Assembly (NCBI GenBank): GCA_946480995.1
Contig: CAMLMF010000026.1
Span: 1 to 13,332 of the forward strand
DNA: 13,332 nucleotides
From: an uncultured Bdellovibrio sp.
GTDB taxonomy: Bacteria; Bdellovibrionota; Bdellovibrionia; Bdellovibrionales; Bdellovibrionaceae
Reading direction: 5' to 3'
Part shown: positions 1-5,758 of the stretch, one piece after another
Layout: each line of letters opens with the position of its first letter
Numbering within the stretch: the stretch's first letter is position 1
Translations under genes and position numbers: made by a program
The notes under the pieces: generated by a model
The model's database searches: none
What the model was told of the DNA's origin: nothing
The model's input: only the letters and a program-made list of their open reading frames with translations

Positions 1-189
1 ATTGGTGAGTTGGTTGTTCGTTCTGAAGCGGAAATGCTTAAGACTAAAAACTTTGGTCGTAAGTCGCTTAATGAAATCAAAGAGATCTTGGGCGAGATGG
101 GTCTTGGTCTTGGAATGAAAATCGACGGCTGGCCTCCAGCTGGTTGGGATCCAAGTCAACCGCCTCAAAAAAGAGAAACTCAGCAATAA
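1..189 (+). CDS. rpoA: DNA-directed RNA polymerase subunit alpha, C-terminal fragment
   Basis: This is the 3' end of the RNA polymerase alpha subunit gene, 62 codons and a TAA stop; its start lies outside the window. The residues belong to the alpha C-terminal domain, the part that contacts UP-element DNA and activators. Visible hallmarks are the helix-hairpin-helix stretch [20 protein letters not shown], the GLGLGM turn, and the near-terminal WPPAGW, matching the WPPAS end of enterobacterial alpha. After that, this protein has a short polar tail rich in Gln, Pro and Lys ([12 protein letters not shown]). The next gene is rplQ, the normal neighbour in the alpha operon, but the spacer is 145 nt and highly structured rather than short. 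Identification is secure from both sequence and synteny. Confidence 0.96.
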   Translation: MGELVVRSEAEMLKTKNFGRKSLNEIKEILGEMGLGLGMKIDGWPPAGWDPSQPPQKRETQQ

Positions 190-190
190 T

Positions 191-318
191 TTATACCAAG
201 AAGGTATAATTAAATCAGGTGACCTGTTACAAGGTCACCAGGGCTCGGAGCCCCACAAAAGTAACACTTAGTATATGCTAGGTGTTCTCTCGTGCTGATA
301 CCTAATACGGTCAGTACG
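191..318 (+). promoter_or_regulatory. structured RNA leader: five consecutive hairpins between rpoA and rplQ
   Basis: Five adjacent inverted repeats fill the rpoA-rplQ spacer. H1 is 191-197/203-209 (TTATACC, loop AAGAA). H2 is 218-225/232-239 (GGTGACCT, loop GTTACA). H3 is 241-245/249-253 (GGGCT, loop CGG). H4 is 263-271/278-286 (AACACTTAG with CTAGGTGTT, one G-U wobble, loop TATATG). H5 is 291-298/311-318 (CGTGCTGA with TCAGTACG, one G-U wobble). None is followed by a T-run, so they are not ordinary terminators, and the rplQ Shine-Dalgarno GGAG at 325-328 lies just after H5. The wobble pairs suggest selection on RNA rather than on double-stranded DNA. I infer a cis-regulatory or processing element for rplQ. 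I do not recognise it as a named RNA family. Confidence 0.6.
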
Positions 319-334
319 TTTATCGGAGAATAAA

Positions 335-865
335 ATGAGCTCACACAGAAGAAGAGTAAAACATTTCGATCGTAAATCTGGCCCTAGAAAAGCTTTGTTG
401 AGAGGTTTAGTTACTTCTCTTATCGAGCACGGCCGTATCACTACAACTGTTGACCGTGCTAAAGAAACACGTCGTCACGTTGAAAAAGCTATCACTCTTG
501 GTAAAAAAGGTGACTTGGCTACAACTCGTTTGTTGTTGTCTCGCTACCCAGACAAAGCGGCTGTAAGCACTATCATGAAAGATCTTGCTCCACGCTTTAA
601 AAACCGTCCAGGTGGTTACACTCGTATCATCAAAATCGGTCGTCGCCCAGGTGACACAGCTGAAATGGCTTTCCTTGAATTCGTAGACTACGATTTCGAA
701 GCTAAAGGTGCAGCGAAAGAAGACGCTAAAGTTGTTAAAGCTGATGCTAAATCTGCAAAAAAACCTGCAGTTAAAGCAAAAAAAGCTTCAACTAAACTTG
801 TAGCAGCTAAGAAAAAAGCTGTTACTAAAGGTCAGAAAAAAGCTCGCGCAGCATCTCGCGCTTAA
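335..865 (+). CDS. rplQ: 50S ribosomal protein L17 with Lys/Ala-rich C-terminal extension
   Basis: L17 is a component of the large ribosomal subunit, located near the peptide exit tunnel. The N-terminus MSSHRRRVKHFDRKSGPRKA and the segment GRITTTVDRAKETRR are classic L17, and RPGGYTRIIKIGRRPGDTAEMAFLEFVD (split here only by eye) closes the conserved core at about residue 120. The protein is 176 aa, whereas typical bacterial L17 is around 120-130 aa. Residues about 123-176 form a low-complexity tail of Lys, Ala and Val resembling histone H1 or bacterial HU-like tails. The start is ATG at 335 with GGAG at 325-328, six bases upstream. It follows rpoA and precedes a strong terminator, so it is the last gene of the alpha operon. 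Confidence 0.98.
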   Translation: MSSHRRRVKHFDRKSGPRKALLRGLVTSLIEHGRITTTVDRAKETRRHVEKAITLGKKGDLATTRLLLSRYPDKAAVSTIMKDLAPRFKNRPGGYTRIIKIGRRPGDTAEMAFLEFVDYDFEAKGAAKEDAKVVKADAKSAKKPAVKAKKASTKLVAAKKKAVTKGQKKARAASRA

Positions 866-890
866 TCGATTCTTAAAAGAATTAAAAATA

Positions 891-925
891 AAAAGGCTTT
901 GGGAAACCAAGGCCTTTTTTGTTTT
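891..925 (+). terminator. intrinsic terminator after rplQ
   Basis: A 12-bp stem (891-902 with 907-918, one G-U wobble) closes on a GAAA tetraloop (GNRA type) at 903-906. The descending arm runs into T6, then G and T4. It lies 25 nt past the rplQ stop and ends the alpha operon. Confidence 0.92.
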
Positions 926-953
926 GGCCTTGGGCAAATCTAAGTTTCAATTT

Positions 954-1000
954 TCTCTAATCTCTAATCTCTAATCTCTAATCTCTAATCTCTAATCTCT
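954..1000 (+). repeat. tandem heptanucleotide repeat, (TCTCTAA)6 plus TCTCT
   Basis: Six perfect head-to-tail copies of TCTCTAA start at 954, 961, 968, 975, 982 and 989, followed by a partial copy TCTCT at 996-1000. The tract is non-coding: it lies between the rplQ terminator and the thioredoxin-like gene, about 85 bases upstream of that gene's ATG. Because 7 is not a multiple of 3, TAA stops occur in all frames, so it cannot be part of an open frame. Its perfection suggests recent or ongoing slippage expansion. Confidence 0.95.
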
Positions 1001-1014
1001 GTGCTGCGATCGCG

Positions 1015-1060
1015 GCCACGTGGCTAAAGGATTGCGCCGTCGTCGGGAATCTATTAAGAT
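1015..1060 (+). promoter_or_regulatory. possible promoter and palindromic operator for the thioredoxin-like gene
   Basis: A perfect 10-bp palindrome GCCACGTGGC lies at 1015-1024. A weak -35-like TTGCGC (1032-1037) and -10-like TAAGAT (1055-1060) follow with a 17-bp spacer. The GCGATCGC palindrome at 1006-1013 lies just upstream. The promoter match is poor (3/6 and 4/6 to the sigma-70 consensus), so this is tentative. Confidence 0.25.
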
Positions 1061-1073
1061 CTTGGCATTCGCG

Positions 1074-1079
1074 AAGGAG
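1074..1079 (+). promoter_or_regulatory. Shine-Dalgarno deciding the start at 1086
   Basis: AAGGAG lies six bases before ATG 1086. The alternative upstream GTG at 1020 has no comparable ribosome-binding site and would add a basic 22-residue stretch in front of the hydrophobic anchor. Confidence 0.8.
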
Positions 1080-1085
1080 CTTCTT

Positions 1086-1643
1086 ATGAATCAACACATT
1101 AAAGCTATTGTTATTGTTCTTATCGTCGGTGCTTTGGGTGTCTTGGGCTTTAATCAGCTTTTCGGTAAGAAGACGGATGTCACAGGGACTATTTCTAGTC
1201 TTGAGATGTTTGAGAACGAGGGCGTTCCGAATTTTTCGGCCAAAGATTTTGCGGGGAATCCTTTTGAGCTTAAAGCCATGCATGGAAAGATCGTTATTTT
1301 GAATTTTTGGGCTTCATGGTGCACACCTTGTATTGAAGAAGTGCCTTCGCTGATCAAGCTGGTGAAGGAGTTTAAAGGTGATGTGCAGTTGATCGCGGTG
1401 TCTGGCGATAGCAACATCGAAGATATCAAAGTCTTCTTAAAGTCTTTTCCTGAGCTCAATGATGTGAATATCAAAATTGTGTGGGATGAAGATCGTTCTT
1501 TGATGAAGCAGTTTCAAGTGACTCGTTTGCCGGAATCTTTGGTCCTAGATAAGAACCACAAGCTTGCGAAGAAGTTGGTGGGATCGATTGAATGGTACAA
1601 CAAAGACTCAATAGGTTATGTGAATTCACTTTTGGGCAGATAG
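1086..1643 (+). CDS. membrane-anchored TlpA/ResA-like thioredoxin-fold protein
   Basis: This predicted 185-aa protein is a thiol-disulfide oxidoreductase of the TlpA/ResA/AhpC-TSA group, expected to work on the periplasmic side of the inner membrane. Residues 6-22 form a hydrophobic signal-anchor without a lipobox or an evident cleavage site. The thioredoxin domain runs from about 47 to 183. NFWASWCTPCIEEVPSL carries the catalytic Cys79-Thr-Pro-Cys82, and the cis-proline is Pro149 in TRLPES. The gene stands alone between a terminator and an oppositely oriented gene, so its partner is unknown; no cytochrome-maturation gene is visible nearby. Members of this family usually reduce cytochrome c apoproteins or other periplasmic disulfides. 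Its upstream region carries the heptamer repeat tract. Confidence 0.9.
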   Translation: MNQHIKAIVIVLIVGALGVLGFNQLFGKKTDVTGTISSLEMFENEGVPNFSAKDFAGNPFELKAMHGKIVILNFWASWCTPCIEEVPSLIKLVKEFKGDVQLIAVSGDSNIEDIKVFLKSFPELNDVNIKIVWDEDRSLMKQFQVTRLPESLVLDKNHKLAKKLVGSIEWYNKDSIGYVNSLLGR

Positions 1644-1768
1644 TGCAAACTGAATAGTCTCGATGTCTCGATTTGGGTGCTCGAGCGCCGCAAGGGCCCA
1701 GTTAAAAAAACGATTCTTCAACTTAGCCTCACGGGAGCGTCCTGCGGTCGTCAACCCGGGATTAGAAC

Positions 1769-2863
1769 TTACTCTTTACAGTCATATTGCAAATCAATTT
1801 GCGTTCCTTCGATCAGAGGGAATGAAAACTTCAAAGCTTTACCATCTAGTTTCAATCCGCCAATTTCAAGGCCTTCGACTTTTACTTTCAAAGTTTTTGG
1901 ATCTGGTTCGCATTGCAGATTCAAGGCGGATAGGGAATTGACGATCTTATCTTTAAATGTGTTTAAGCTCGCGCTGTAATCCGCATCACAAATGCTGCCA
2001 ACACCACCATCGGTCAGACGAGAGGCTTCGGCATACACTCGTCCTGGATGGCTTGGTGAGGCGTCTTTATCTTGTTCAGCTTCGCAGATGTTGTCGCCGG
2101 CCTTTACGATAATTGAATTGAAAGTTAAGCGCACATCATCACCGAAGGACTGTTTGGCTTGCGCGATCATCGTCGTTGGGTAGTCATCGATATCAAAAGG
2201 AATATAAGCGCCTGAAGCGTCAGCAGATTTCACATACTGTGGGTCGCCTCCGACAGAGCGTTCGTCTTCGTCTGAAATTACTATCACGGAAATCGCGGCA
2301 CCAGCGCGATAACACTTATGGGCGCCACCTGCATAACTCTTAAAGTTATCGTGCGTGGTTTTGATCGCTCGTTCATCGGCAGAACCTAGTCCACCAATGG
2401 TTAAGTTTTCAACCGTCGTGGTGAAAATCGTGTTGAGGTTCGCCGTGCCTTTTTTAAGAAGGTAACTAGGAGTGCCATTTGGGGGAGAATAGTTTCTCCA
2501 ATTCAGGGGATCGCCAAAAGTGACACCCGAAGGTGAAGAAAAACTTCGAGTCGTTGTGATGCACATCTGCCAATCAATGTTGCTAGCATCTAAAGAATTC
2601 ACGAAGGTCGACATGCGAGCTGCAAGTTTCGCTAACTCAGGGAACATGGAGTTGGAATCGTCTAGGACCAAAAGGAAGTCGACTTGCTTGTTGCCGTAAG
2701 CAACGACTTCCGTCGAAGTGATGGTTTTACTTGGTGTGGGTACAGGGACGATGGCACTTTGATCTTCGACGGTCAAAGGGGCGAAGTTTAACTTCGCGCA
2801 GGCTGCGCTTAAACTCACGACACAGCTTAAGAATAATTTTGTTGTTAGATTTGCAGCTTTCAT
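1769..2863 (-). CDS. von Willebrand factor A domain protein, probable lipoprotein
   Basis: This 364-aa protein begins with a basic N-terminus, a hydrophobic stretch (residues 10-21) and Cys22 in LSAAC. That resembles a lipobox, although Ser rather than Leu sits at -3, so lipidation is probable rather than certain. A low-complexity Pro/Ser/Thr linker (about 35-50) leads into a vWA domain from about 60 to 315. VDFLLVLDDSNSM supplies the MIDAS DxSxS motif (Asp68, Ser70, Ser72), and VIVISDEDE near 194-201 supplies the distal acidic strand. Several cysteines (101, 184, 260, 292, 318, 362) fit an exported, disulfide-bonded protein. A C-terminal region after 320 has no recognised fold. vWA domains bind protein ligands through a divalent metal; the ligand here is unknown. 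It is monocistronic and convergent with the thioredoxin-like gene. Upstream AGG (GATGAGGTACAT) is a modest ribosome-binding site. Confidence 0.85.
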   Translation of the reverse strand: MKAANLTTKLFLSCVVSLSAACAKLNFAPLTVEDQSAIVPVPTPSKTITSTEVVAYGNKQVDFLLVLDDSNSMFPELAKLAARMSTFVNSLDASNIDWQMCITTTRSFSSPSGVTFGDPLNWRNYSPPNGTPSYLLKKGTANLNTIFTTTVENLTIGGLGSADERAIKTTHDNFKSYAGGAHKCYRAGAAISVIVISDEDERSVGGDPQYVKSADASGAYIPFDIDDYPTTMIAQAKQSFGDDVRLTFNSIIVKAGDNICEAEQDKDASPSHPGRVYAEASRLTDGGVGSICDADYSASLNTFKDKIVNSLSALNLQCEPDPKTLKVKVEGLEIGGLKLDGKALKFSFPLIEGTQIDLQYDCKE

Positions 2864-3175
2864 ATGTACCTCATCGTCAGGCTAGCACGGATACTTGTGC
2901 GAAAAAAAGAGGCAGTCGCAAAATGAACAGAGGAAATGCGGAGTGAAAACAGTAAGTTGGGGATTGTGTCGAAAGAGTTTGCAGGTCCTGTTTTAAGCTT
3001 CGACATTTTTTTGTGAAAAGAACGAAGGATAAAAAGGGATCCCTCGGTTTTGGATTTTTTTGTGAAGAGATTTTCTCGATTAAGTCAGATTTTTTGTGGG
3101 CTGAGAGAGGAGCCGCTCTCGGGGAGCGGCTTTGCTCAAGCGCTTTTGGCGCTTGAGTTTAAAATGCTTTTTAAA
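2864..3175. other. 312-bp gene-free stretch between two minus-strand genes
   Basis: No credible coding region was found. The right part holds two hairpins (3111-3157). The middle holds three copies of a T-rich motif: ATTTTTTTGTGAA at 3005-3017 and 3054-3066, and ATTTTTTGTGG at 3089-3099, spaced 49 and 35 bp. A 7-bp inverted repeat TGTCGAA/TTCGACA occurs at 2967-2973/2999-3005. The segment must contain the promoter of the minus-strand vWA gene, but I see no convincing -35/-10 pair. Confidence 0.7.
3111..3157 (-). terminator. paired hairpins downstream of the TIGR03545-type gene, possible transcript 3' end
   Basis: Two strong perfect inverted repeats lie 19 and more bases past the stop of the minus-strand gene: CTCAAGCGC/GCGCTTGAG at 3135-3143/3149-3157 and AGCCGCTC/GAGCGGCT at 3111-3118/3124-3131. 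On the minus strand neither is followed by a U-run, so classical intrinsic termination is not supported. They could stabilise a 3' end or work with Rho. Confidence 0.4.
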
Positions 3176-5122
3176 TTACCAACCCAGTTTTTTCTTGAGG
3201 TCGTCTAAAGCTTTCTGGCCTTCTTTTTCCAAACCTTTCTTAGCTTGGTTTTCGGCGTCTTTTTTAGCTTGCTCGACTTTGCCTTCAGCTTGTTTTTTCT
3301 GATCTTCGATTTGAGCTTGGGCCTTTTTTACTTCTTTGTCGAATTGACCGCGAAGTTGATTCAGCTGTGCTTCGATCTGAGCTTTCTGTTTGCCGATTTC
3401 TTCATCGACAACGGCTTGGATGCGTTTGCGTGCTTCATCGATCTTGGCTTGAATTTGTTTTTCAAAACCTTTTTGCAGTTCAGGTCCCAGGTTCGAATTG
3501 ATTGAAAACGGAACTTTCGGAATCACGCCTTCGGCATCGACTGTTAGATTCACAACGGGAATTCCCGCGAACACAGCCTTCAAGATTTGATCCGCGATTT
3601 CATTTTTTGAAGAAACCGCATAATCGATGCTAGAAAACTGATTGTTCATAGCGAGGTTGATTTTCTTAAGTCCGACTAAGCTGCCCTTGATGTCCATGGC
3701 TCCGTTGGCTTTCGTAAAGGCAATGCTGACGTCGGGAGTTTGCACTAAGTCTTTGCCTAAAATGGCATAAGACGAAACTTTGAAGGCATAGTCGATCACG
3801 CTTTCACTTTTCGTGTTGTCCAAAGATAGGCGTAACAAGAAGCCCATGATTTGCATTGACGGAAAGTCGCCAGCTAAAGTTGCGACAGTAGGTCTTCCGA
3901 TCAAACGTTGATTCGAAGTGATATCTAGGATTTCACCTTTGATGTTCCCAGCATCTGGAGTCTTGCCAGCCTGTGAGCTTACCGCCGTGCGCTTGATCCA
4001 GAACAGAGGATAGGAATTTAAACGACCGAATTCATAGCTGATACCTTTTTCACGCGGGTGCGGTTGGATCACGACTTCTTCGTTATTTTTATCTTTTTTC
4101 ATTAAGTTTGGTGGCGCGTATTTTTCAGCTAAAGCTTTATAGCGGAAAAGCTTTGCTTTGTACGGGCCCATGTACTTGTTAAAGATCGCCATCGACATCG
4201 CTTTGGCGTCAAGCTTTGGAATGCGGAAGTGTTGTTCCAAAGATTTGATATCGGTCTTGACTTGTTTTTCGATATCTTTGTACTGGGCTTCCATTGCTTT
4301 TAAGTCTTTGCTTAAATCATCGCCGGTTGCTTGCACTTGTTTGTACATAGCATCGCCGTCTTTATAAAGCTTATCTAAGTCTTGCAAAGAGGATTGCAGT
4401 TCTTGTGGCGATTTAAAATCTTTGTACTTAATTTTATTTAAGCGATCGTTCAAAGCTTGGATGTCTTTGCCTTGAGGTAAAGTTTTTAAACGCGCATCCC
4501 ATGTTTGTTGTTTTGCTTTAAGCTCTTTATCAAAGTTTTCAATCATCGCTTTGGACGGCAAAGAGTCTTGCAGTTTTTGTAACTGCACGTTGGCGTCACC
4601 GCCACCAAGCATCGCAATGACGTCGCCCAAGACGTTTTCTCCGGCTTGTTCTTGTGCTTCGCTTAAGGCCTGACCTTTAAGTTGATCGGCCATGCCAGGT
4701 TCGTTGGACTCTGGTTCTGGTGGTTTGACTTTGCCGGTGTGGCTGCGTTTAGTCCCAAAGGCGATTTGTTCAACGGCGGCTTCGTTGACGACAGCTTTGG
4801 CGCGCAGTAACGCATCCCAAATCATCGAAAAACGAATATCACCAATGACGATAGAATTGTGTGTTGGTTTTTCGGCGTCGGTGATTTCAATGCCTTGAAT
4901 GCGCAGGCTGGCGTTGAAGAAGCTTGTTTCAAGCTTCGCGATATTAACTTCTGCCCCGATAGCTTTGTAGCCGCCCCATTCTAAAGCACGACGAAGATGA
5001 CCATCGAAGAAGAAGTGAAAATAAACTGCAATCAAAGCGCAGATGATCGTGAACGGGATGATGGCTTCCCAGCGGATAGGGCCTTTTTGTTTTTTTGGTT
5101 TCGGTGGAGTTGTTGTAGTCAT
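3176..5122 (-). CDS. TIGR03545-type envelope protein (AsmA-like N-terminus, coiled coils)
   Basis: This is a 648-aa protein of the uncharacterised TIGR03545 type, a family found in bacteria with outer membranes and usually encoded beside TIGR03546. A basic, Pro-rich N-terminus is followed by one membrane helix (about 20-38). Next, residues 42-80 (GAEVNIAKLETSFFNASLRI) resemble the start of AsmA-like repeats. Residues about 180-300 are Lys/Glu/Gln-rich predicted coiled coil. A beta-rich middle section (about 350-540) follows, and the last 100 residues (about 545-648) form a very long charged coiled coil ending KKKLGW. The topology is probably inner-membrane anchored with a periplasmic body. 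The ATG at 5122 has GAGGA upstream, and the gene starts 11 nt after the TIGR03546 stop, so the two are co-transcribed. An AsmA-like role in lipid transport is inference only. Confidence 0.85.
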   Translation of the reverse strand: MTTTTPPKPKKQKGPIRWEAIIPFTIICALIAVYFHFFFDGHLRRALEWGGYKAIGAEVNIAKLETSFFNASLRIQGIEITDAEKPTHNSIVIGDIRFSMIWDALLRAKAVVNEAAVEQIAFGTKRSHTGKVKPPEPESNEPGMADQLKGQALSEAQEQAGENVLGDVIAMLGGGDANVQLQKLQDSLPSKAMIENFDKELKAKQQTWDARLKTLPQGKDIQALNDRLNKIKYKDFKSPQELQSSLQDLDKLYKDGDAMYKQVQATGDDLSKDLKAMEAQYKDIEKQVKTDIKSLEQHFRIPKLDAKAMSMAIFNKYMGPYKAKLFRYKALAEKYAPPNLMKKDKNNEEVVIQPHPREKGISYEFGRLNSYPLFWIKRTAVSSQAGKTPDAGNIKGEILDITSNQRLIGRPTVATLAGDFPSMQIMGFLLRLSLDNTKSESVIDYAFKVSSYAILGKDLVQTPDVSIAFTKANGAMDIKGSLVGLKKINLAMNNQFSSIDYAVSSKNEIADQILKAVFAGIPVVNLTVDAEGVIPKVPFSINSNLGPELQKGFEKQIQAKIDEARKRIQAVVDEEIGKQKAQIEAQLNQLRGQFDKEVKKAQAQIEDQKKQAEGKVEQAKKDAENQAKKGLEKEGQKALDDLKKKLGW

Positions 5123-5133
5123 CGTCGCTTCCT

Positions 5134-5658
5134 CTATCCGTAAAGTTCGTCGTATTTAAGGTACCAGTTGTAAAATTTGGTGGCGGCAAAGCCCTTCCAG
5201 AATTTTGTGCCTTTGAAGCGGGCGACAACGGTGGCGCGATACTTGATAATTAAATATTTGAAGCCGAATAAGGCGAATGGCAAAAGCAAAATAGACACGA
5301 TCATTGAGCCCATCACGATGCTGTTATTAAAACGAGTCATCGGCACCAAAGGCATATTGTACATAGTCACAAACAGCGGATTGAGACTTTCATTTTCTAA
5401 AACGGCTTTACCAAGGTGATGCGCTGGTTGGTCGAACAGGTAGGCAACAAATTTAAAAAAGAAAGCGGATAAAAAGGCTGCGCCGATTTGCACACGAAAA
5501 ATAAAGATAATAAAAAACACGGCAAAGGCTTGGATCGATAAGATCGGTGAAAAGCCTAAGATAAGTCCCAATGACAAGCCCCACGCCAATTGATTGGTGC
5601 CGGTGTCGGAATTGAGAAGTTTTAGGAAGTTAAAAATCTGCTTCAGTAAGAGACCCAT
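5134..5658 (-). CDS. TIGR03546-type (DUF2062-like) membrane protein
   Basis: This is a 174-aa integral membrane protein, first gene of the pair. Residues 24-70 (WGLSLGLILGFSPILSIQAF, then hydrophobic stretches and RVQIGAAFLSAFFFK) carry the Gly-Pro-rich DUF2062-like signature. Further hydrophobic segments lie around 60-75 and 112-135, and the C-terminus is basic and aromatic (FYNWYLKYDELYG). The start ATG 5658 is preceded by GGAGG about nine bases upstream. TIGR03546 proteins are uncharacterised and are known mainly for their fixed linkage to TIGR03545; the same order is seen here. The shared role is likely in the envelope, but no biochemical function can be assigned. Confidence 0.85.
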   Translation of the reverse strand: MGLLLKQIFNFLKLLNSDTGTNQLAWGLSLGLILGFSPILSIQAFAVFFIIFIFRVQIGAAFLSAFFFKFVAYLFDQPAHHLGKAVLENESLNPLFVTMYNMPLVPMTRFNNSIVMGSMIVSILLLPFALFGFKYLIIKYRATVVARFKGTKFWKGFAATKFYNWYLKYDELYG

Positions 5659-5720
5659 AGTTCATTTCCTCCAGGGGAGAGTGTAATAAGTTAAAATGCG
5701 AGGCGGCAAGTAGAAAGCCG

Positions 5721-5749
5721 AGGACACTAGAGGCAAGTTGTCGTAAAAT
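5721..5749 (+). promoter_or_regulatory. candidate promoter giving a leaderless mRNA
   Basis: AGGACA (5721-5726, 4/6 match to TTGACA) and TAAAAT (5744-5749, 5/6 match to TATAAT) are separated by exactly 17 bp. Transcription would begin near 5756, at the GTG/ATG start of the HAD gene, which lacks a Shine-Dalgarno sequence. A direct repeat GGCAAGT flanks this region (5705-5711 and 5732-5738). Confidence 0.4.
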
Positions 5750-5758
5750 CGTTCCGTG

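Noticed and set aside
954..1000. CRISPR array
   Set aside because: The units are 7 bp and directly adjacent, with no spacers and no cas genes nearby.
1020..1085. GTG start at 1020 for the thioredoxin-like protein
   Set aside because: No Shine-Dalgarno is present there, while ATG 1086 has AAGGAG at ideal spacing and starts directly at the signal-anchor.
978..1283. Minus-strand 101-codon frame over the heptamer tract and the thioredoxin-like gene
   Set aside because: It is antisense to a clear thioredoxin-fold gene, has no ribosome-binding site and no family resemblance.
1735..1768. tRNA remnant suggested by GTTCTAATCC on the minus strand
   Set aside because: The flanking bases do not form a T-stem, and no acceptor or anticodon arm can be drawn.
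1663..1979. Two overlapping plus-strand frames past the thioredoxin-like gene
   Set aside because: They run antisense into the end of the vWA gene, have no ribosome-binding sites and look like chance frames.
3245..3505. Plus-strand hydrophobic, Phe-rich frame
   Set aside because: It is the antisense shadow of the Lys/Glu-rich coiled coil of the TIGR03545-type gene.
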